64,000 bases of DNA from Prosopocoilus inquinatus (taxonomy: Eukaryota > Arthropoda > Insecta > Coleoptera > Lucanidae). A model generated the notes under the pieces. The model worked only from the letters and a program-made list of their open reading frames with translations. It had not been told where the DNA came from and ran no database searches. The translations under genes and the position numbers were made by a program. The stretch spans positions 124,001-188,000 of the forward strand of contig JAYKNF010000042.1 of assembly GCA_036172665.1 (NCBI GenBank), read 5' to 3'. Of the stretch, positions 10,727-24,875 are shown in pieces. Position 1 is the stretch's first letter. Each line of letters begins with the position of its first letter.

Positions 10727-13110
10727 TCTGGAAATAGTTTTAACCGAAACAACACGCATTAGCGTTGTTCCTGTGATGTATCTAATCGATCCTTACTTAT
10801 CTATCATGTTATTTGGCGTTTCGATGGACTCCAGTAGCTCTGATGTGAGATACGACGTTTTCGGACGCAGCAGAAGCTGGAAATAATTTTAAACGAAACA
10901 ACACGTATTAGCGTTGTTCCTGTGATGTATCTAATCGATCCTTACTCATCTATCATGTTATTTGACGTTTGGATGGACTTCAGTAACTCTGATGAGAGAC
11001 ACAAAGATTTCGGACGCAGCAGAAGCTGGAAATAGTTTTGAACGAAACAACACGTATTAGCGTTGTTCCTGTGATGTATCTAATCGATCCTTACTCATCT
11101 ATCATGTTATTTGACGTTTGGATGGACTCCAGTAACCCTGACGTGAGATACGAAGTTCTCGGACGCAGCAGAAGCTGGAAATAGTTTTAAACGAAACAAC
11201 ACGCATTAGCGTTGTTCCTGTGATGTATCTGATCGATCCTTACTCATCTATCATGTTATTTGACGTTTCGATGGACTCCAGTAACTCTAATGTGAGATAC
11301 GAAATTTTCGGACGCAGCAGAAGCTGAAAATAGTTTTAAACGAAACAACACGCATTAGCGTTGTTTCTGTAATGTATCTAATCGATCCTTACTTATCTAT
11401 CATGTTATTTGACGTTCGGATGGACTCCAGTAACCCTGACGTGAGATACGAAGTTCTCGGACGCAGCAGAATCTGGAAATAGTTTTAAACGAAACAACGC
11501 GCATTGGCGTTGTTCCTGTGATGTATCTAATCGATCCTTACTCATCTATCACGTTATTTGACGTTTGGATGGACTCCAGTAACTCTAATGTGAGATACGA
11601 AATTTTCGGACGCAGCAGCAGCTGGAAATAGTTTGAAACGAAACAACACATATTAGCGATGTTCCTGTGATGTATCTAATCGATCCTTACTCATCTATCA
11701 TGTTATTTGACGTTTGGACGGACTCCAGTAACTCTGATGAGAGATACAAAGTTCTCGGACGCAGTAGAAGCTGGAAATAGTTTTGAACGAAACAACACGT
11801 ATTAGCGTTGTTCCTGTGATGTATCTAAACGATCCTTACTTATCTAACATGTTATTTGGCGTTTCGATGGACTCCAGTAACTTTGATGTGAGATACGATG
11901 TCCTCGGACGCAGCTGAAGCTGGAAATAGTTTCAAATGAAACAACACGTATTAGCGTTGTTCCTGTGCTGTATCTAATCGATCCTTACTCATATATCATG
12001 TTATTTGGCGTTTCGATGGACTCCAGTAGCTCTGATGTGAGATACGACGTTTTCGGACGCAGCAGAAGCTGGAAATAGTTTTATACGAAACAACACGCAT
12101 TAGCGTTGTTCCTGTGATGTATCTAATCGATCCTTACTCATCTATCATGTTAATTGGCGTTTCGATGGACTCCAGTAGCTCTGATGTGAGATACGACGTT
12201 TCCGGACGCAGCAGAAGCTGGAAATAGTTTTAAACGAAACAACACGCATTAGCGTTGTTCCTGTGATGTATCTAATCGATCCTTACTCATCTATCATGTT
12301 ATTTGGCGTTTCGATGGACTCCAGTAGCTCTGATGTGAGATACGAAGTTCTCGGATGCAGCGGAAGCTGGAAATAGTTTTAAATGAAACAACACGTATTA
12401 GCGTTGTTCCTGTGCTGTATCTAATCGATCCTTACTCATATATCATGTTATTTGGCGTTTCGATGGACTCCAGTAACCCTGACGTGAGATACGAAGTTCT
12501 CGGACGCAGCAGAACCTGGAAATAGTTTTAAACGAAACAACACGCATTAGCGTTGTTCCTGTGATGTATCTAATCGATCCTTACTCATCTATCATGTTAT
12601 TTGGCGTTTCGATGGACTCCAGTAACTTTGATGTGAGATACGATGTCCTCGGGCGCAGCTGAAGCTGGAAATAGTTTTAAATGAAACAACACGTATTAGC
12701 GTTGTTCCTGTGATGTATCTAAACGATCCTTACTTATCTAACATGTTATTTGACGTTTGGATGGACTCCAGTAAGTCTGATGTGAGATACAAAGTTTTTG
12801 GACGCAGCAGGAGCTGGAAATAGTTTTAAACGAAACAACACGTATTAGCGTTGTTCCTGTGCTGTATCTAATCGATCCTTACTCATATATCATGTTATTT
12901 GGCGTTTCGATGGACTCCAGTAGCTCTGATGTGAGATACGACGTTTTCGGACGCAGCAGAATCTGGAAATAGTTTTAAACGAAACAACACGTATTAGCGT
13001 TGTTCCTGTGATGTATCTAATCGATCCTTACTCATCTATCATGTTATTTGACGTTTGGATGGACTCCAGTAACTCTGATGAGAGACACAAAGATTTCGGA
13101 CGCAGCAGAA
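10727..13110. repeat. HOR module A, copy 2 (16 monomers)
   Basis: This matches 150-2533 at a constant offset of 10577 with the same run of rare units (TTTTAACCG, GCGCATTGG, TTAATTGG, GGATGCAGCGG, CTCGGGCGC). It then passes through two hybrid monomers (13111-13259 and 13260-13408) back into segment S. The left seam is also sharp: the monomer before it is a CTTTAAATG/AGAATCTGG unit, not the AAGTCTG/AGGAG unit that precedes copies 4, 5 and 6. Confidence 0.88.
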
Positions 13111-13408
13111 GCTGGAAATAGTTTTGAACGAAACAACACGTATTAGCGTTGTTCCTGTGATGTATCTAATCGATCCTTACTCATCTATCATGTTATTTGA
13201 CGTTTGGATGGACTCCAGTAACTCTGATGAGAGACACAAAGATTTCGGACGCAGCAGAAGCTGGAAATAGTTTTGAACGAAACAACACGTATTAGCGTTG
13301 TTCCTGTGATGTATCTAATCGATCCTTACTCATCTATCATGTTATTTGGCGTTTCGATGGACTCCAGTAACTTTGATGTGAGATACGAAGTTCTCGGACG
13401 CAGCTGAA
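13111..13408. repeat. Two hybrid monomers ending module A copy 2
   Basis: The monomer at 13111 has the TTTTGAACG left part that elsewhere continues into ACGGACTCC, but here continues into the GATGGACTCC/GAGAGACAC right part of the preceding unit. The next monomer, at 13260, again starts TTTTGAACG but ends with the ACTTTGATG/AGCTGAAG right part that leads into segment S. Both are 149 bp. They mark the seam where module A was joined back to the S/B order. Confidence 0.75.
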
Positions 13409-15940
13409 GCTGGAAATAGTTTTAAATGAAACAACACGCATTAGCGTTGTTCCTGTGCTGTATCTAATCGATCCTTACTCATATATCATGTTATTTGGCG
13501 TTTCGATGGACTCCAGTAACCCTGACGTGAGATACGAAGTTCTCGCACGCAGCAGAAGCTGGAAATATTTTAAACGAAACAACACGTATTAGCGTTGTTC
13601 CTGTGATGTATCTAATCGATCCTTACTCATCTATCATGTTATTTGACGTTTGGATGGACTCCAGTAACTCTGATGTTAGATACAAAGTTTTTGGACGCAG
13701 CAGAAGCTGGAAATAGTTTTGAACTAAACAACACGTATTAGCGTTGTTCCTGTGATGTATCTAATCGATCCTTACTTAGCTACTTTGTTATTTGACGTTT
13801 CGATGGACTCCAGTAACTCTAATGTGAGATACGAAATTTTCGGACGCAGCAGCAGCTGGAAATAGTTTTAAACGAAACAACACATATTAGCGTTGTTCCT
13901 GTGATGTATCTAATCGATCCTTACTCATCTATCATGTTATTTGACGTTTGGACGGACTCCAGTAACTCTGATGAGAGATACAAAGTTCTCGGACGCAGTA
14001 GAAGCTGGAAATAGTTTTAAATGAAACAACACGTATTAGCGTTGTTCCTGTGATGTATCTAATCGATCCTTACTCATCTATCATGTTATTTGGCGTTTCG
14101 ATGGACTCCAGTAGCTCTGATGTGAGATACGACGTTTTCTGAGGCAGCAGAAGCTGGAAATAGTTTTAAACGAAACAACACGCATTAGCGTTGTTCCTGT
14201 GATGTATCTAATCGATCCTTAATCATCTATCATGTTATTTGACGTTTCGATGGACTCCAGTAACTCTAATGTGAGAAACGAAATTTTCGGACGCAGCAGA
14301 AGCTGGAAATAGTTTTAAACGAAACAACACGTATTAGCGTTGTTCCTGTGATGTATCTAATCGATCCTTACTCATCTATCATGTTATTTGACGTTTGGAT
14401 GGACTTCAGTAACTCTGATGAGAGACACAAAGATTTCGGACGCAGCAGAAGCTGGAAATAGTTTTAAACGAAACAACACGCATTAGCGTTGTTCCTGTGA
14501 TGTATCTAATCGATCCTTACTTATCTATCATGTTATTTGACGTTTGGACGGACTCCAGTAACCCTGACGTGAGATACGAAGTTCTCGGACGCAGCAGAAG
14601 CTGGAAATAGTTTCAAACGAAACAACACGCATTAGCGTTGTTCCTGTGATGTATCTAATCGATCCTTACTCATCTATCATGTTATTTGACGTTTCGATGG
14701 ACTCCAGTAACTCTAATGTGAGATACGAAATTTTCGGACGCAGCAGAAGCTGAAAATAGTTTTAAACGAAACAACACGCATTAGCGTTGTTCCTGTGATG
14801 TATCTAATCGATCCTTACTTATCTATCATGTTATTTGAAGTTTGGATGGGCTCCAGTAACCCTGACGTGAGATACGAAGTTCTCGGACGCAGCAGAATCT
14901 GGAAATAGTTTTAAACGAAACAACACGCATTGGCGTTGTTCCTGTGATGTATCTAATCGATCCTTACTCATCTATCATGTTATTTGACGTTTGGATGGAC
15001 TCCAGTAACCCTGACGTGAGATACGAAGTTCTCGGACGCAGCAGAAGCTGGAAATAGTTTTAAACGAAACAACACGTATTAGCGTTGTTCCTGTGATGTA
15101 TCTAATCGATCCTTACTCATCTATCATGTTATTTGACGTTTGGATGGACTTCAGTAACTCTGATGTGAGATACAAAGTTCTTGGACGCAGCAGAAGCTGG
15201 AAATAGTTTTGAACGAAACAACACGTATTAGCGTTGTTCCTGTGATGTATCTAATCGATCCTCACTTAGCTACTATGTTATTTGACGTTTCGATGAACTC
15301 CAGTAACTCTAATGTGAGATACGAAATTTTCGGACGCAGCAGCAGCTGGAAATAGTTTGAAACGAAACAACACATATTAGCGTTGTTCCTGTGATGTATC
15401 TAATCGATCCTTACTCATCTATCATGTTATTTGACGTTTGGACGGACTCCAGTAACTCTGATGAGAGATACAAAGTTCTCGGACGCAGTAGAAGCTGGAA
15501 ATAGTTTTGAACGAAACAACACGTATTAGCGTTGTTCCTGTGATGTATCTAAACGATCCTTACTTATCTAACATGTTATTTGACGTTTGGATGGACTCCA
15601 GCAAGTCTGATGTGAGATACAAAGTTTTTGGACCCAGCAGAAGCTGGAAATAGTTTTAAACGAAACAACACGTATTAGCGTTGTTCCTCTGCTGTATCTA
15701 ATCGATCCTTACTCATATATCATGTTACTTGGCGTTTCGATGGACTCCAGTAGCTCTGATGTGAGATACGACGTTTTCGGACGCAGCAGAAGCTGGAAAT
15801 AGTTTTAAAAGAAACAACACGCATTAACGTTGTTCCTCTGATGTATCTAATCGATCCTTACTCATCTATCATGTTATTTGGCGTTTCGATGGACTCCAGT
15901 AACTTTGGTGTGAGATACGAAGTTCTCGGACGCAGCTGAA
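13409..15940. repeat. 17-monomer segment S, copy 2
   Basis: This is a second copy of the segment at 8046-10577, with the same rare variants (TTTTCTGAGG, CTTAATCATC, TTGAAGTTTGG, GACCCAGCAG, TTTGGTGTGAG). It differs from the other two copies in its exit: it continues into CTTTAAATG/AGCTGAAG monomers of module B and then the next 148-bp marker at 16537. A private change is GATGTTAGATAC near 13673. Confidence 0.87.
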
Positions 15941-16387
15941 GCTGGAAATAGCTTTAAATGAAACAACACGTATTAGCGTTGTTCCTGTGATGTATCTAAT
16001 CGATCCTTACTCATCTATCATGTTATTTGGCGTTTCGATGGACTCCAGTAACTTTGATGTGAGATACGAAGTTCTCGGACGCAGCTGAAGCTGGAAATAG
16101 CTTTAAATGAAACAACACGTATTAGCGTTGTTCCTGTGATGTATCTAATCGATCCTTACTCATCTATCATGTTATTTGGCGTTTCGATGGACTCCAGTAG
16201 CTCTGATGTGAGATACGACGTTTTCGGACGCAGCAGAAGCTGGAAATAGTTTTAAAAGAAACAACACGCATTAACGTTGTTCCTCTGATGTATCTAATCG
16301 ATCCTTACTCATCTATCATGTTATTTGGCGTTTCGATGGACTCCAGTAACTTTGATGTGAGATACGAAGTTCTCGGACGCAGCTGAA

Positions 16388-18919
16388 GCTGGAAATAGTT
16401 TTAAATGAAACAACACGCATTAGCGTTGTTCCTGTGCTGTATCTAATCGATCCTTACTCATATATCATGTTATTTGGCGTTTCGATGGACTCCAGTAACC
16501 CTGACGTGAGATACGAAGTTCTCGCACGCAGCAGAAGCTGGAAATATTTTAAACGAAACAACACGTATTAGCGTTGTTCCTGTGATGTATCTAATCGATC
16601 CTTACTCATCTATCATGTTATTTGACGTTTGGATGGACTCCAGTAACTCTGATGTGAGATACAAAGTTTTTGGACGCAGCAGAAGCTGGAAATAGTTTTG
16701 AACTAAACAACACGTATTAGCGTTGTTCCTGTGATGTATCTAATCGATCCTTACTTAGCTACTTTGTTATTTGACGTTTCGATGGACTCCAGTAACTCTA
16801 ATGTGAGATACGAAATTTTCGGACGCAGCAGCAGCTGGAAATAGTTTTAAACGAAACAACACATATTAGCGTTGTTCCTGTGATGTATCTAATCGATCCT
16901 TACTCATCTATCATGTTATTTGACGTTTGGACGGACTCCAGTAACTCTGATGAGAGATACAAAGTTCTCGGACGCAGTAGAAGCTGGAAATAGTTTTAAA
17001 TGAAACAACACGTATTAGCGTTGTTCCTGTGATGTATCTAATCGATCCTTACTCATCTATCATGTTATTTGGCGTTTCGATGGACTCCAGTAGCTCTGAT
17101 GTGAGATACGACGTTTTCTGAGGCAGCAGAAGCTGGAAATAGTTTTAAACGAAACAACACGCATTAGCGTTGTTCCTGTGATGTATCTAATCGATCCTTA
17201 ATCATCTATCATGTTATTTGACGTTTCGATGGACTCCAGTAACTCTAATGTGAGAAAAGAAATTTTCGGACGCAGCAGAAGCTGGAAATAGTTTTAAACG
17301 AAACAACACGTATTAGCGTTGTTCCTGTGATGTATCTAATCGATCCTTACTCATCTATCATGTTATTTGACGTTTGGATGGACTTCAGTAACTCTGATGA
17401 GAGACACAAAGATTTCGGACGCAGCAGAAGCTGGAAATAGTTTTAAACGAAACAACACGCATTAGCGTTGTTCCTGTGATGTATCTAATCGATCCTTACT
17501 TATCTATCATGTTATTTGACGTTTGGACGGACTCCAGTAACCCTGACGTGAGATACGAAGTTCTCGGACGCAGCAGAAGCTGGAAATAGTTTCAAACGAA
17601 ACAACACGCATTAGCGTTGTTCCTGTGATGTATCTAATCGATCCTTACTCATCTATCATGTTATTTGACGTTTCGATGGACTCCAGTAACTCTAATGTGA
17701 GATACGAAATTTTCGGACGCAGCAGAAGCTGAAAATAGTTTTAAACGAAACAACACGCATTAGCGTTGTTCCTGTGATGTATCTAATCGATCCTTACTTA
17801 TCTATCATGTTATTTGAAGTTTGGATGGGCTCCAGTAACCCTGACGTGAGATACGAAGTTCTCGGACGCAGCAGAATCTGGAAATAGTTTTAAACGAAAC
17901 AACACGCATTGGCGTTGTTCCTGTGATGTATCTAATCGATCCTTACTCATCTATCATGTTATTTGACGTTTGGATGGACTCCAGTAACCCTGACGTGAGA
18001 TACGAAGTTCTCGGACGCAGCAGAAGCTGGAAATAGTTTTAAACGAAACAACACGTATTAGCGTTGTTCCTGTGATGTATCTAATCGATCCTTACTCATC
18101 TATCATGTTATTTGACGTTTGGATGGACTTCAGTAACTCTGATGTGAGATACAAAGTTCTTGGACGCAGCAGAAGCTGGAAATAGTTTTGAACGAAACAA
18201 CACGTATTAGCGTTGTTCCTGTGATGTATCTAATCGATCCTCACTTAGCTACTATGTTATTTGACGTTTCGATGAACTCCAGTAACTCTAATGTGAGATA
18301 CGAAATTTTCGGACGCAGCAGCAGCTGGAAATAGTTTGAAACGAAACAACACATATTAGCGGTGTTCCTGTGATGTATCTAATCGATCCTTACTCATCTA
18401 TCATGTTATTTGACGTTTGGACGGACTCCAGTAACTCTGATGAGAGATACAAAGTTCTCGGACGCAGTAGAAGCTGGAAATAGTTTTGAACGAAACAACA
18501 CGTATTAGCGTTGTTCCTGTGATGTATCTAAACGATCCTTACTTATCTAACATGTTATTTGACGTTTGGATGGACTCCAGCAAGTCTGATGTGAGATACA
18601 AAGTTTTTGGACCCAGCAGAAGCTGGAAATAGTTTTAAACGAAACAACACGTATTAGCGTTGTTCCTCTGCTGTATCTAATCGATCCTTACTCATATATC
18701 ATGTTACTTGGCGTTTCGATGGACTCCAGTAGCTCTGATGTGAGATACGACGTTTTCGGACGCAGCAGAAGCTGGAAATAGTTTTAAAAGAAACAACACG
18801 CATTAACGTTGTTCCTCTGATGTATCTAATCGATCCTTACTCATCTATCATGTTATTTGGCGTTTCGATGGACTCCAGTAACTTTGGTGTGAGATACGAA
18901 GTTCTCGGACGCAGCTGAA
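16388..18919. repeat. 17-monomer segment S, copy 3
   Basis: Third copy of the segment, 2979 bp (20 monomers, one of them 148 bp) after copy 2. Private changes seen are GTGAGAAAAGAA near 17250 and GCGGTGTTCC near 18359. It leads through a single AGAATCTGG monomer into module A copy 3, as copy 1 does into copy 2, so 8046-13110 as a whole is repeated from 16388 at offset 8342. Confidence 0.87.
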
Positions 18920-19068
18920 GCTGGAAATAGCTTTAAATGAAACAACACGTATTAGCGTTGTTCCTGTGATGTATCTAATCGATCCTTACTCATCTATCAT
19001 GTTATTTGGCGTTTCGATGGACTCCAGTAGCTCTGATGTGAGATACGACGTTTTCGGACGCAGCAGAA

Positions 19069-21899
19069 TCTGGAAATAGTTTTAACCGAAACAACACGCA
19101 TTAGCGTTGTTCCTGTGATGTATCTAATCGATCCTTACTTATCTATCATGTTATTTGGCGTTTCGATGGACTCCAGTAGCTCTGATGTGAGATACGACGT
19201 TTTCGGACGCAGCAGAAGCTGGAAATAGTTTTAAACGAAACAACACGTATTAGCGTTGTTCCTGTGATGTATCTAATCGATCCTTACTCATCTATCATGT
19301 TATTTGACGTTTGGATGGACTTCAGTAACTCTGATGAGAGACACAAAGATTTCGGACGCAGCAGAAGCTGGAAATAGTTTTGAACGAAACAACACGTATT
19401 AGCGTTGTTCCTGTGATGTATCTAATCGATCCTTACTCATCTATCATGTTATTTGACGTTTGGATGGACTCCAGTAACCCTGACGTGAGATACGAAGTTC
19501 TCGGACGCAGCAGAAGCTGGAAATAGTTTTAAACGAAACAACACGCATTAGCGTTGTTCCTGTGATGTATCTGATCGATCCTTACTCATCTATCATGTTA
19601 TTTGACGTTTCGATGGACTCCAGTAACTCTAATGTGAGATACGAAATTTTCGGACGCAGCAGAAGCTGAAAATAGTTTTAAACGAAACAACACGCATTAG
19701 CGTTGTTTCTGTAATGTATCTAATCGATCCTTACTTATCTATCATGTTATTTGACGTTCGGATGGACTCCAGTAACCCTGACGTGAGATACGAAGTTCTC
19801 GGACGCAGCAGAATCTGGAAATAGTTTTAAACGAAACAACGCGCATTGGCGTTGTTCCTGTGATGTATCTAATCGATCCTTACTCATCTATCACGTTATT
19901 TGACGTTTGGATGGACTCCAGTAACTCTAATGTGAGATACGAAATTTTCGGACGCAGCAGCAGCTGGAAATAGTTTGAAACGAAACAACACATATTAGCG
20001 ATGTTCCTGTGATGTATCTAATCGATCCTTACTCATCTATCATGTTATTTGACGTTTGGACGGACTCCAGTAACTCTGATGAGAGATACAAAGTTCTCGG
20101 ACGCAGTAGAAGCTGGAAATAGTTTTGAACGAAACAACACGTATTAGCGTTGTTCCTGTGATGTATCTAAACGATCCTTACTTATCTAACATGTTATTTG
20201 GCGTTTCGATGGACTCCAGTAACTTTGATGTGAGATACGATGTCCTCGGACGCAGCTGAAGCTGGAAATAGTTTCAAATGAAACAACACGTATTAGCGTT
20301 GTTCCTGTGCTGTATCTAATCGATCCTTACTCATATATCATGTTATTTGGCGTTTCGATGGACTCCAGTAGCTCTGATGTGAGATACGACGTTTTCGGAC
20401 GCAGCAGAAGCTGGAAATAGTTTTATACGAAACAACACGCATTAGCGTTGTTCCTGTGATGTATCTAATCGATCCTTACTCATCTATCATGTTAATTGGC
20501 GTTTCGATGGACTCCAGTAGCTCTGATGTGAGATACGACGTTTCCGGACGCAGCAGAAGCTGGAAATAGTTTTAAACGAAACAACACGCATTAGCGTTGT
20601 TCCTGTGATGTATCTAATCGATCCTTACTCATCTATCATGTTATTTGGCGTTTCGATGGACTCCAGTAGCTCTGATGTGAGATACGAAGTTCTCGGATGC
20701 AGCGGAAGCTGGAAATAGTTTTAAATGAAACAACACGTATTAGCGTTGTTCCTGTGCTGTATCTAATCGATCCTTACTCATATATCATGTTATTTGGCGT
20801 TTCGATGGACTCCAGTAACCCTGACGTGAGATACGAAGTTCTCGGACGCAGCAGAACCTGGAAATAGTTTTAAACGAAACAACACGCATTAGCGTTGTTC
20901 CTGTGATGTATCTAATCGATCCTTACTCATCTATCATGTTATTTGGCGTTTCGATGGACTCCAGTAACTTTGATGTGAGATACGATGTCCTCGGGCGCAG
21001 CTGAAGCTGGAAATAGTTTTAAATGAAACAACACGTATTAGCGTTGTTCCTGTGATGTATCTAAACGATCCTTACTTATCTAACATGTTATTTGACGTTT
21101 GGATGGACTCCAGTAAGTCTGATGTGAGATACAAAGTTTTTGGACGCAGCAGGAGCTGGAAATAGTTTTAAACGAAACAACACGTATTAGCGTTGTTCCT
21201 GTGCTGTATCTAATCGATCCTTACTCATATATCATGTTATTTGGCGTTTCGATGGACTCCAGTAGCTCTGATGTGAGATACGACGTTTTCGGACGCAGCA
21301 GAATCTGGAAATAGTTTTAAACGAAACAACACGTATTAGCGTTGTTCCTGTGATGTATCTAATCGATCCTTACTCATCTATCATGTTATTTGACGTTTGG
21401 ATGGACTCCAGTAACTCTGATGAGAGACACAAAGATTTCGGACGCAGCAGAAGCTGGAAATAGTTTTGAACGAAACAACACGTATTAGCGTTGTTCCTGT
21501 GATGTATCTAATCGATCCTTACTCATCTATCATGTTATTTGACGTTTGGACGGACTCCAGTAACTCTGATGAGAGATACGAAGTTCTCGGACGCAGCAGA
21601 AGCTGGAAATAGTTTTAAACGAAACAACACGCATTAGCGTTGTTCCTGTGATGTATCTAATCGATCCTTACTCATCTATCATGTTATTTGACGTTTCGAT
21701 GGACTCCAGTAACTCTAATGTGAGAAACGAAATTTTCGGACGCAGCAGAAGCTGGAAATAGTTTTAAACGAAACAACACGCATTAGCGTTGTTCCTGTGA
21801 TGTATCTAATCGATCCTTACTTATCTATCATGTTATTTGACGTTTGGATGGACTCCAGTAACCCTGACGTGAGATACGAAGTTCTCGGACGCAGCAGAA
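19069..21899. repeat. HOR module A, copy 3 (19 monomers)
   Basis: This copy follows 150-2980 at offset 18919 with all rare marks in order, including the GTGAGAAACG and CCCTGACG units at the end. The last unit ends AGAAG instead of AGAAC and joins directly to a TTTCAAACG monomer at 21900, which opens module B. The seam therefore falls within the last monomer, at 21751-21899. Confidence 0.88.
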
Positions 21900-22045
21900 G
21901 CTGGAAATAGTTTCAAACGAAACAACACGCATTAGCGTTGTTCCTGTGATGTATCTAATCGATCCTTAATCTATCATGTTATTTGACGTTTCGATGGACT
22001 CCAGTAACTCTAATGTGAGATACGAAATTTTCGGACGCAGCAGAA
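21900..22045. repeat. 146-bp monomer with a 3-bp deletion
   Basis: The usual CCTTACTCATCTATC reads CCTTAATCTATC here (about 21965-21976), a loss of three bases that may have involved the nearby ATC/CTC repeats. No other copy of this TTTCAAACG monomer has it, so it arose after the last duplication of this module. It is one of only two non-recurrent length changes in the window. Confidence 0.9.
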
Positions 22046-24875
22046 GCTGAAAATAGTTTTAAACGAAACAACACGCATTAGCGTTGTTCCTGTGATGTAT
22101 CTAATCGATCCTTACTTATCTATCATGTTATTTGACGTTTGGATGGGCTCCAGTAACCCTGACGTGAGATACGAAGTTCTCGGACGCAGCAGAATCTGGA
22201 AATAGTTTTAAACGAAACAACACGCATTGGCGTTGTTCCTGTGATGTATCTAATCGATCCTTACTCATCTATCATGTTATTTGACGTTTGGATGGACTCC
22301 AGTAACCCTGACGTGAGATACGAAGTTCTCGGACGCAGCAGAAGCTGGAAATAGTTTTAAACGAAACAACACGTATTAGCGTTGTTCCTGTGATGTATCT
22401 AATCGATCCTCACTTAGCTACTATGTTATTTGACGTTTCGATGAACTCCAGTAACTCTAATGTGAGATACGAAATTTTCGGACGCAGCAGCAGCTGGAAA
22501 TAGTTTGAAACGAAACAACACATATTAGCGTTGTTCCTGTGATGTATCTAATCGATCCTTACTCATCTATCATGTTATTTGACGTTTGGACGGACTCCAG
22601 TAACTCTGATGAGAGATACAAAGTTCTCGGACGCAGTAGAAGCTGGAAATAGTTTTGAACGAAACAACACGTATTAGCGTTGTTCCTGTGATGTATCTAA
22701 ACGATCCTTACTTATCTAACATGTTATTTGACGTTTGGATGGACTCCAGTAAGTCTGATGTGAGATACAAAGTTTTTGGACGCAGCAGAAGCTGGAAATA
22801 GTTTTAAACGAAACAACACGTATTAGCGTTGTTCCTCTGCTGTATCTAATCGATCCTTACTCATATATCATGTTACTTGGCGTTTCGATGGACTCCAGTA
22901 GCTCTGATGTGAGATACGACGTTTTCGGACGCAGCAGAAGCTGGAAATAGTTTTAAAAGAAACAACACGCATTAACGTTGTTCCTCTGATATATCTAATC
23001 GATCCTTACTCATCTATCATGTTATTTGGCGTTTCGATGGACTCCAGTAACTTTGATGTGAGATACGAAGTTCTCGGACGCAGCTGAAGCTGGAAATAGC
23101 TTTAAATGAAACAACACGTATTAGCGTTGTTCCTGTGATGTATCTAATCGATCCTTACTCATCTATCATGTTATTTGGCGTTTCGATGGACTCCAGTAAC
23201 TTTGATGTGAGATACGACGTTTTCGGACGCAGCAGAATCTGGAAATAGTTTTAAACGAAACAACACGTATTAGCGTTGTTCCTGTGATGTATCTAATCGA
23301 TCCTTACTCATCTATCATGTTATTTGACGTTTGGATGGACTCCAGTAACTCTGAGGTGAGATACGACGTTTTCGGACGCAGCAGAAGCTGGAAATAGTTT
23401 TAAACGAAACAACACGTATTAGCGTTGTTCCTGTGATGTATCTAATCGATCCTTACTCATCTATCATATTATTTGACGTTTGGATGGACTCCAGTAACTC
23501 TGATGAGAGACACAAAGATTTCGGACGCAGCAGAAGCTGGAAATAGTTTTGAACGAAACAACACGTATTAGCGTTGTTCCTGTGATGTATCTAATCGATC
23601 CTTACTCATCTATCATGTTATTTGACGTTTGGACGGACTCCAGTAACTCTGATGAGAGATACGAAGTTCTCGGACGCAGCAGAAGCTGGAAATAGTTTTA
23701 AACGAAACAACACGCATTAGCGTTGTTCCTGTGATGTATCTAATCGATCCTTACTCATCTATCATGTTATTTGACGTTTCGACGGACTCCAGTAACTCTA
23801 ATGTGAGAAACGAAATTTTCGGACGCAGCAGAAGCTGGAAATAGTTTTAAACGAAACAACACGCATTAGCGTTGTTCCTGTGATGTATCTAATCGATCCT
23901 TACTTATCTATCATGTTATTTGACGTTTGGATGGACTCCAGTAACCCTGACGTGAGATACGAAGTTCTCGGACGCAGCAGAACCTGGAAATAGTTTTAAA
24001 AGAAACAACACGCATTAACGTTGTTCCTCTGATGTATCTAATCGATCCTTACTCATCTATCATGTTATTTGGCGTTTCGATGGACTCCAGTAACTTTGAT
24101 GTGAGATACGAAGTTCTCGGACGCAGCTGAAGCTGGAAATAGCTTTAAATGAAACAACACGTATTAGCGTTGTTCCTGTGATGTATCTAATCGATCCTTA
24201 CTCATCTATCATGTTATTTGGCGTTTCGATGGACTCCAGTAACTTTGATGTGAGATACGAAGTTCTCGGACGCAGCTGAAGCTGGAAATAGCTTTAAATG
24301 AAACAACACGTATTAGCGTTGTTCCTGTGATGTATCTAATCGATCCTTACTCATCTATCATGTTATTTGGCGTTTCGATGGACTCCAGTAGCTCTGATGT
24401 GAGATACGACGTTTTCGGACGCAGCAGAAGCTGGAAATAGTTTTAAAAGAAACAACACGCATTAACGTTGTTCCTCTGATGTATCTAATCGATCCTTACT
24501 CATCTATCATGTTATTTGGCGTTTCGATGGACTCCAGTAACTTTGATGTGAGATACGAAGTTCTCGGACGCAGCTGAAGCTGGAAATAGTTTTAAATGAA
24601 ACAACACGCATTAGCGTTGTTCCTGTGCTGTATCTAATCGATCCTTACTCATATATCATGTTATTTGGCGTTTCGATGGACTCCAGTAACCCTGACGTGA
24701 GATACGAAGTTCTCGCACGCAGCAGAAGCTGGAAATATTTTAAACGAAACAACACGTATTAGCGTTGTTCCTGTGATGTATCTAATCGATCCTTACTCAT
24801 CTATCATGTTATTTGACGTTTGGATGGACTCCAGTAACTCTGATGTGAGATACAAAGTTTTTGGACGCAGCAGAA
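21900..24875. repeat. HOR module B, copy 2 (20 monomers)
   Basis: The monomer order is the same as at 3726-6704, including CCTCTGATATATC, CTGAGGTGAG and the closing 148-bp monomer (24728-24875). It is 3 bp shorter overall because its first monomer carries a private 3-bp deletion. A private change, TCTATCATATTA, lies near 23465. Confidence 0.88.
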
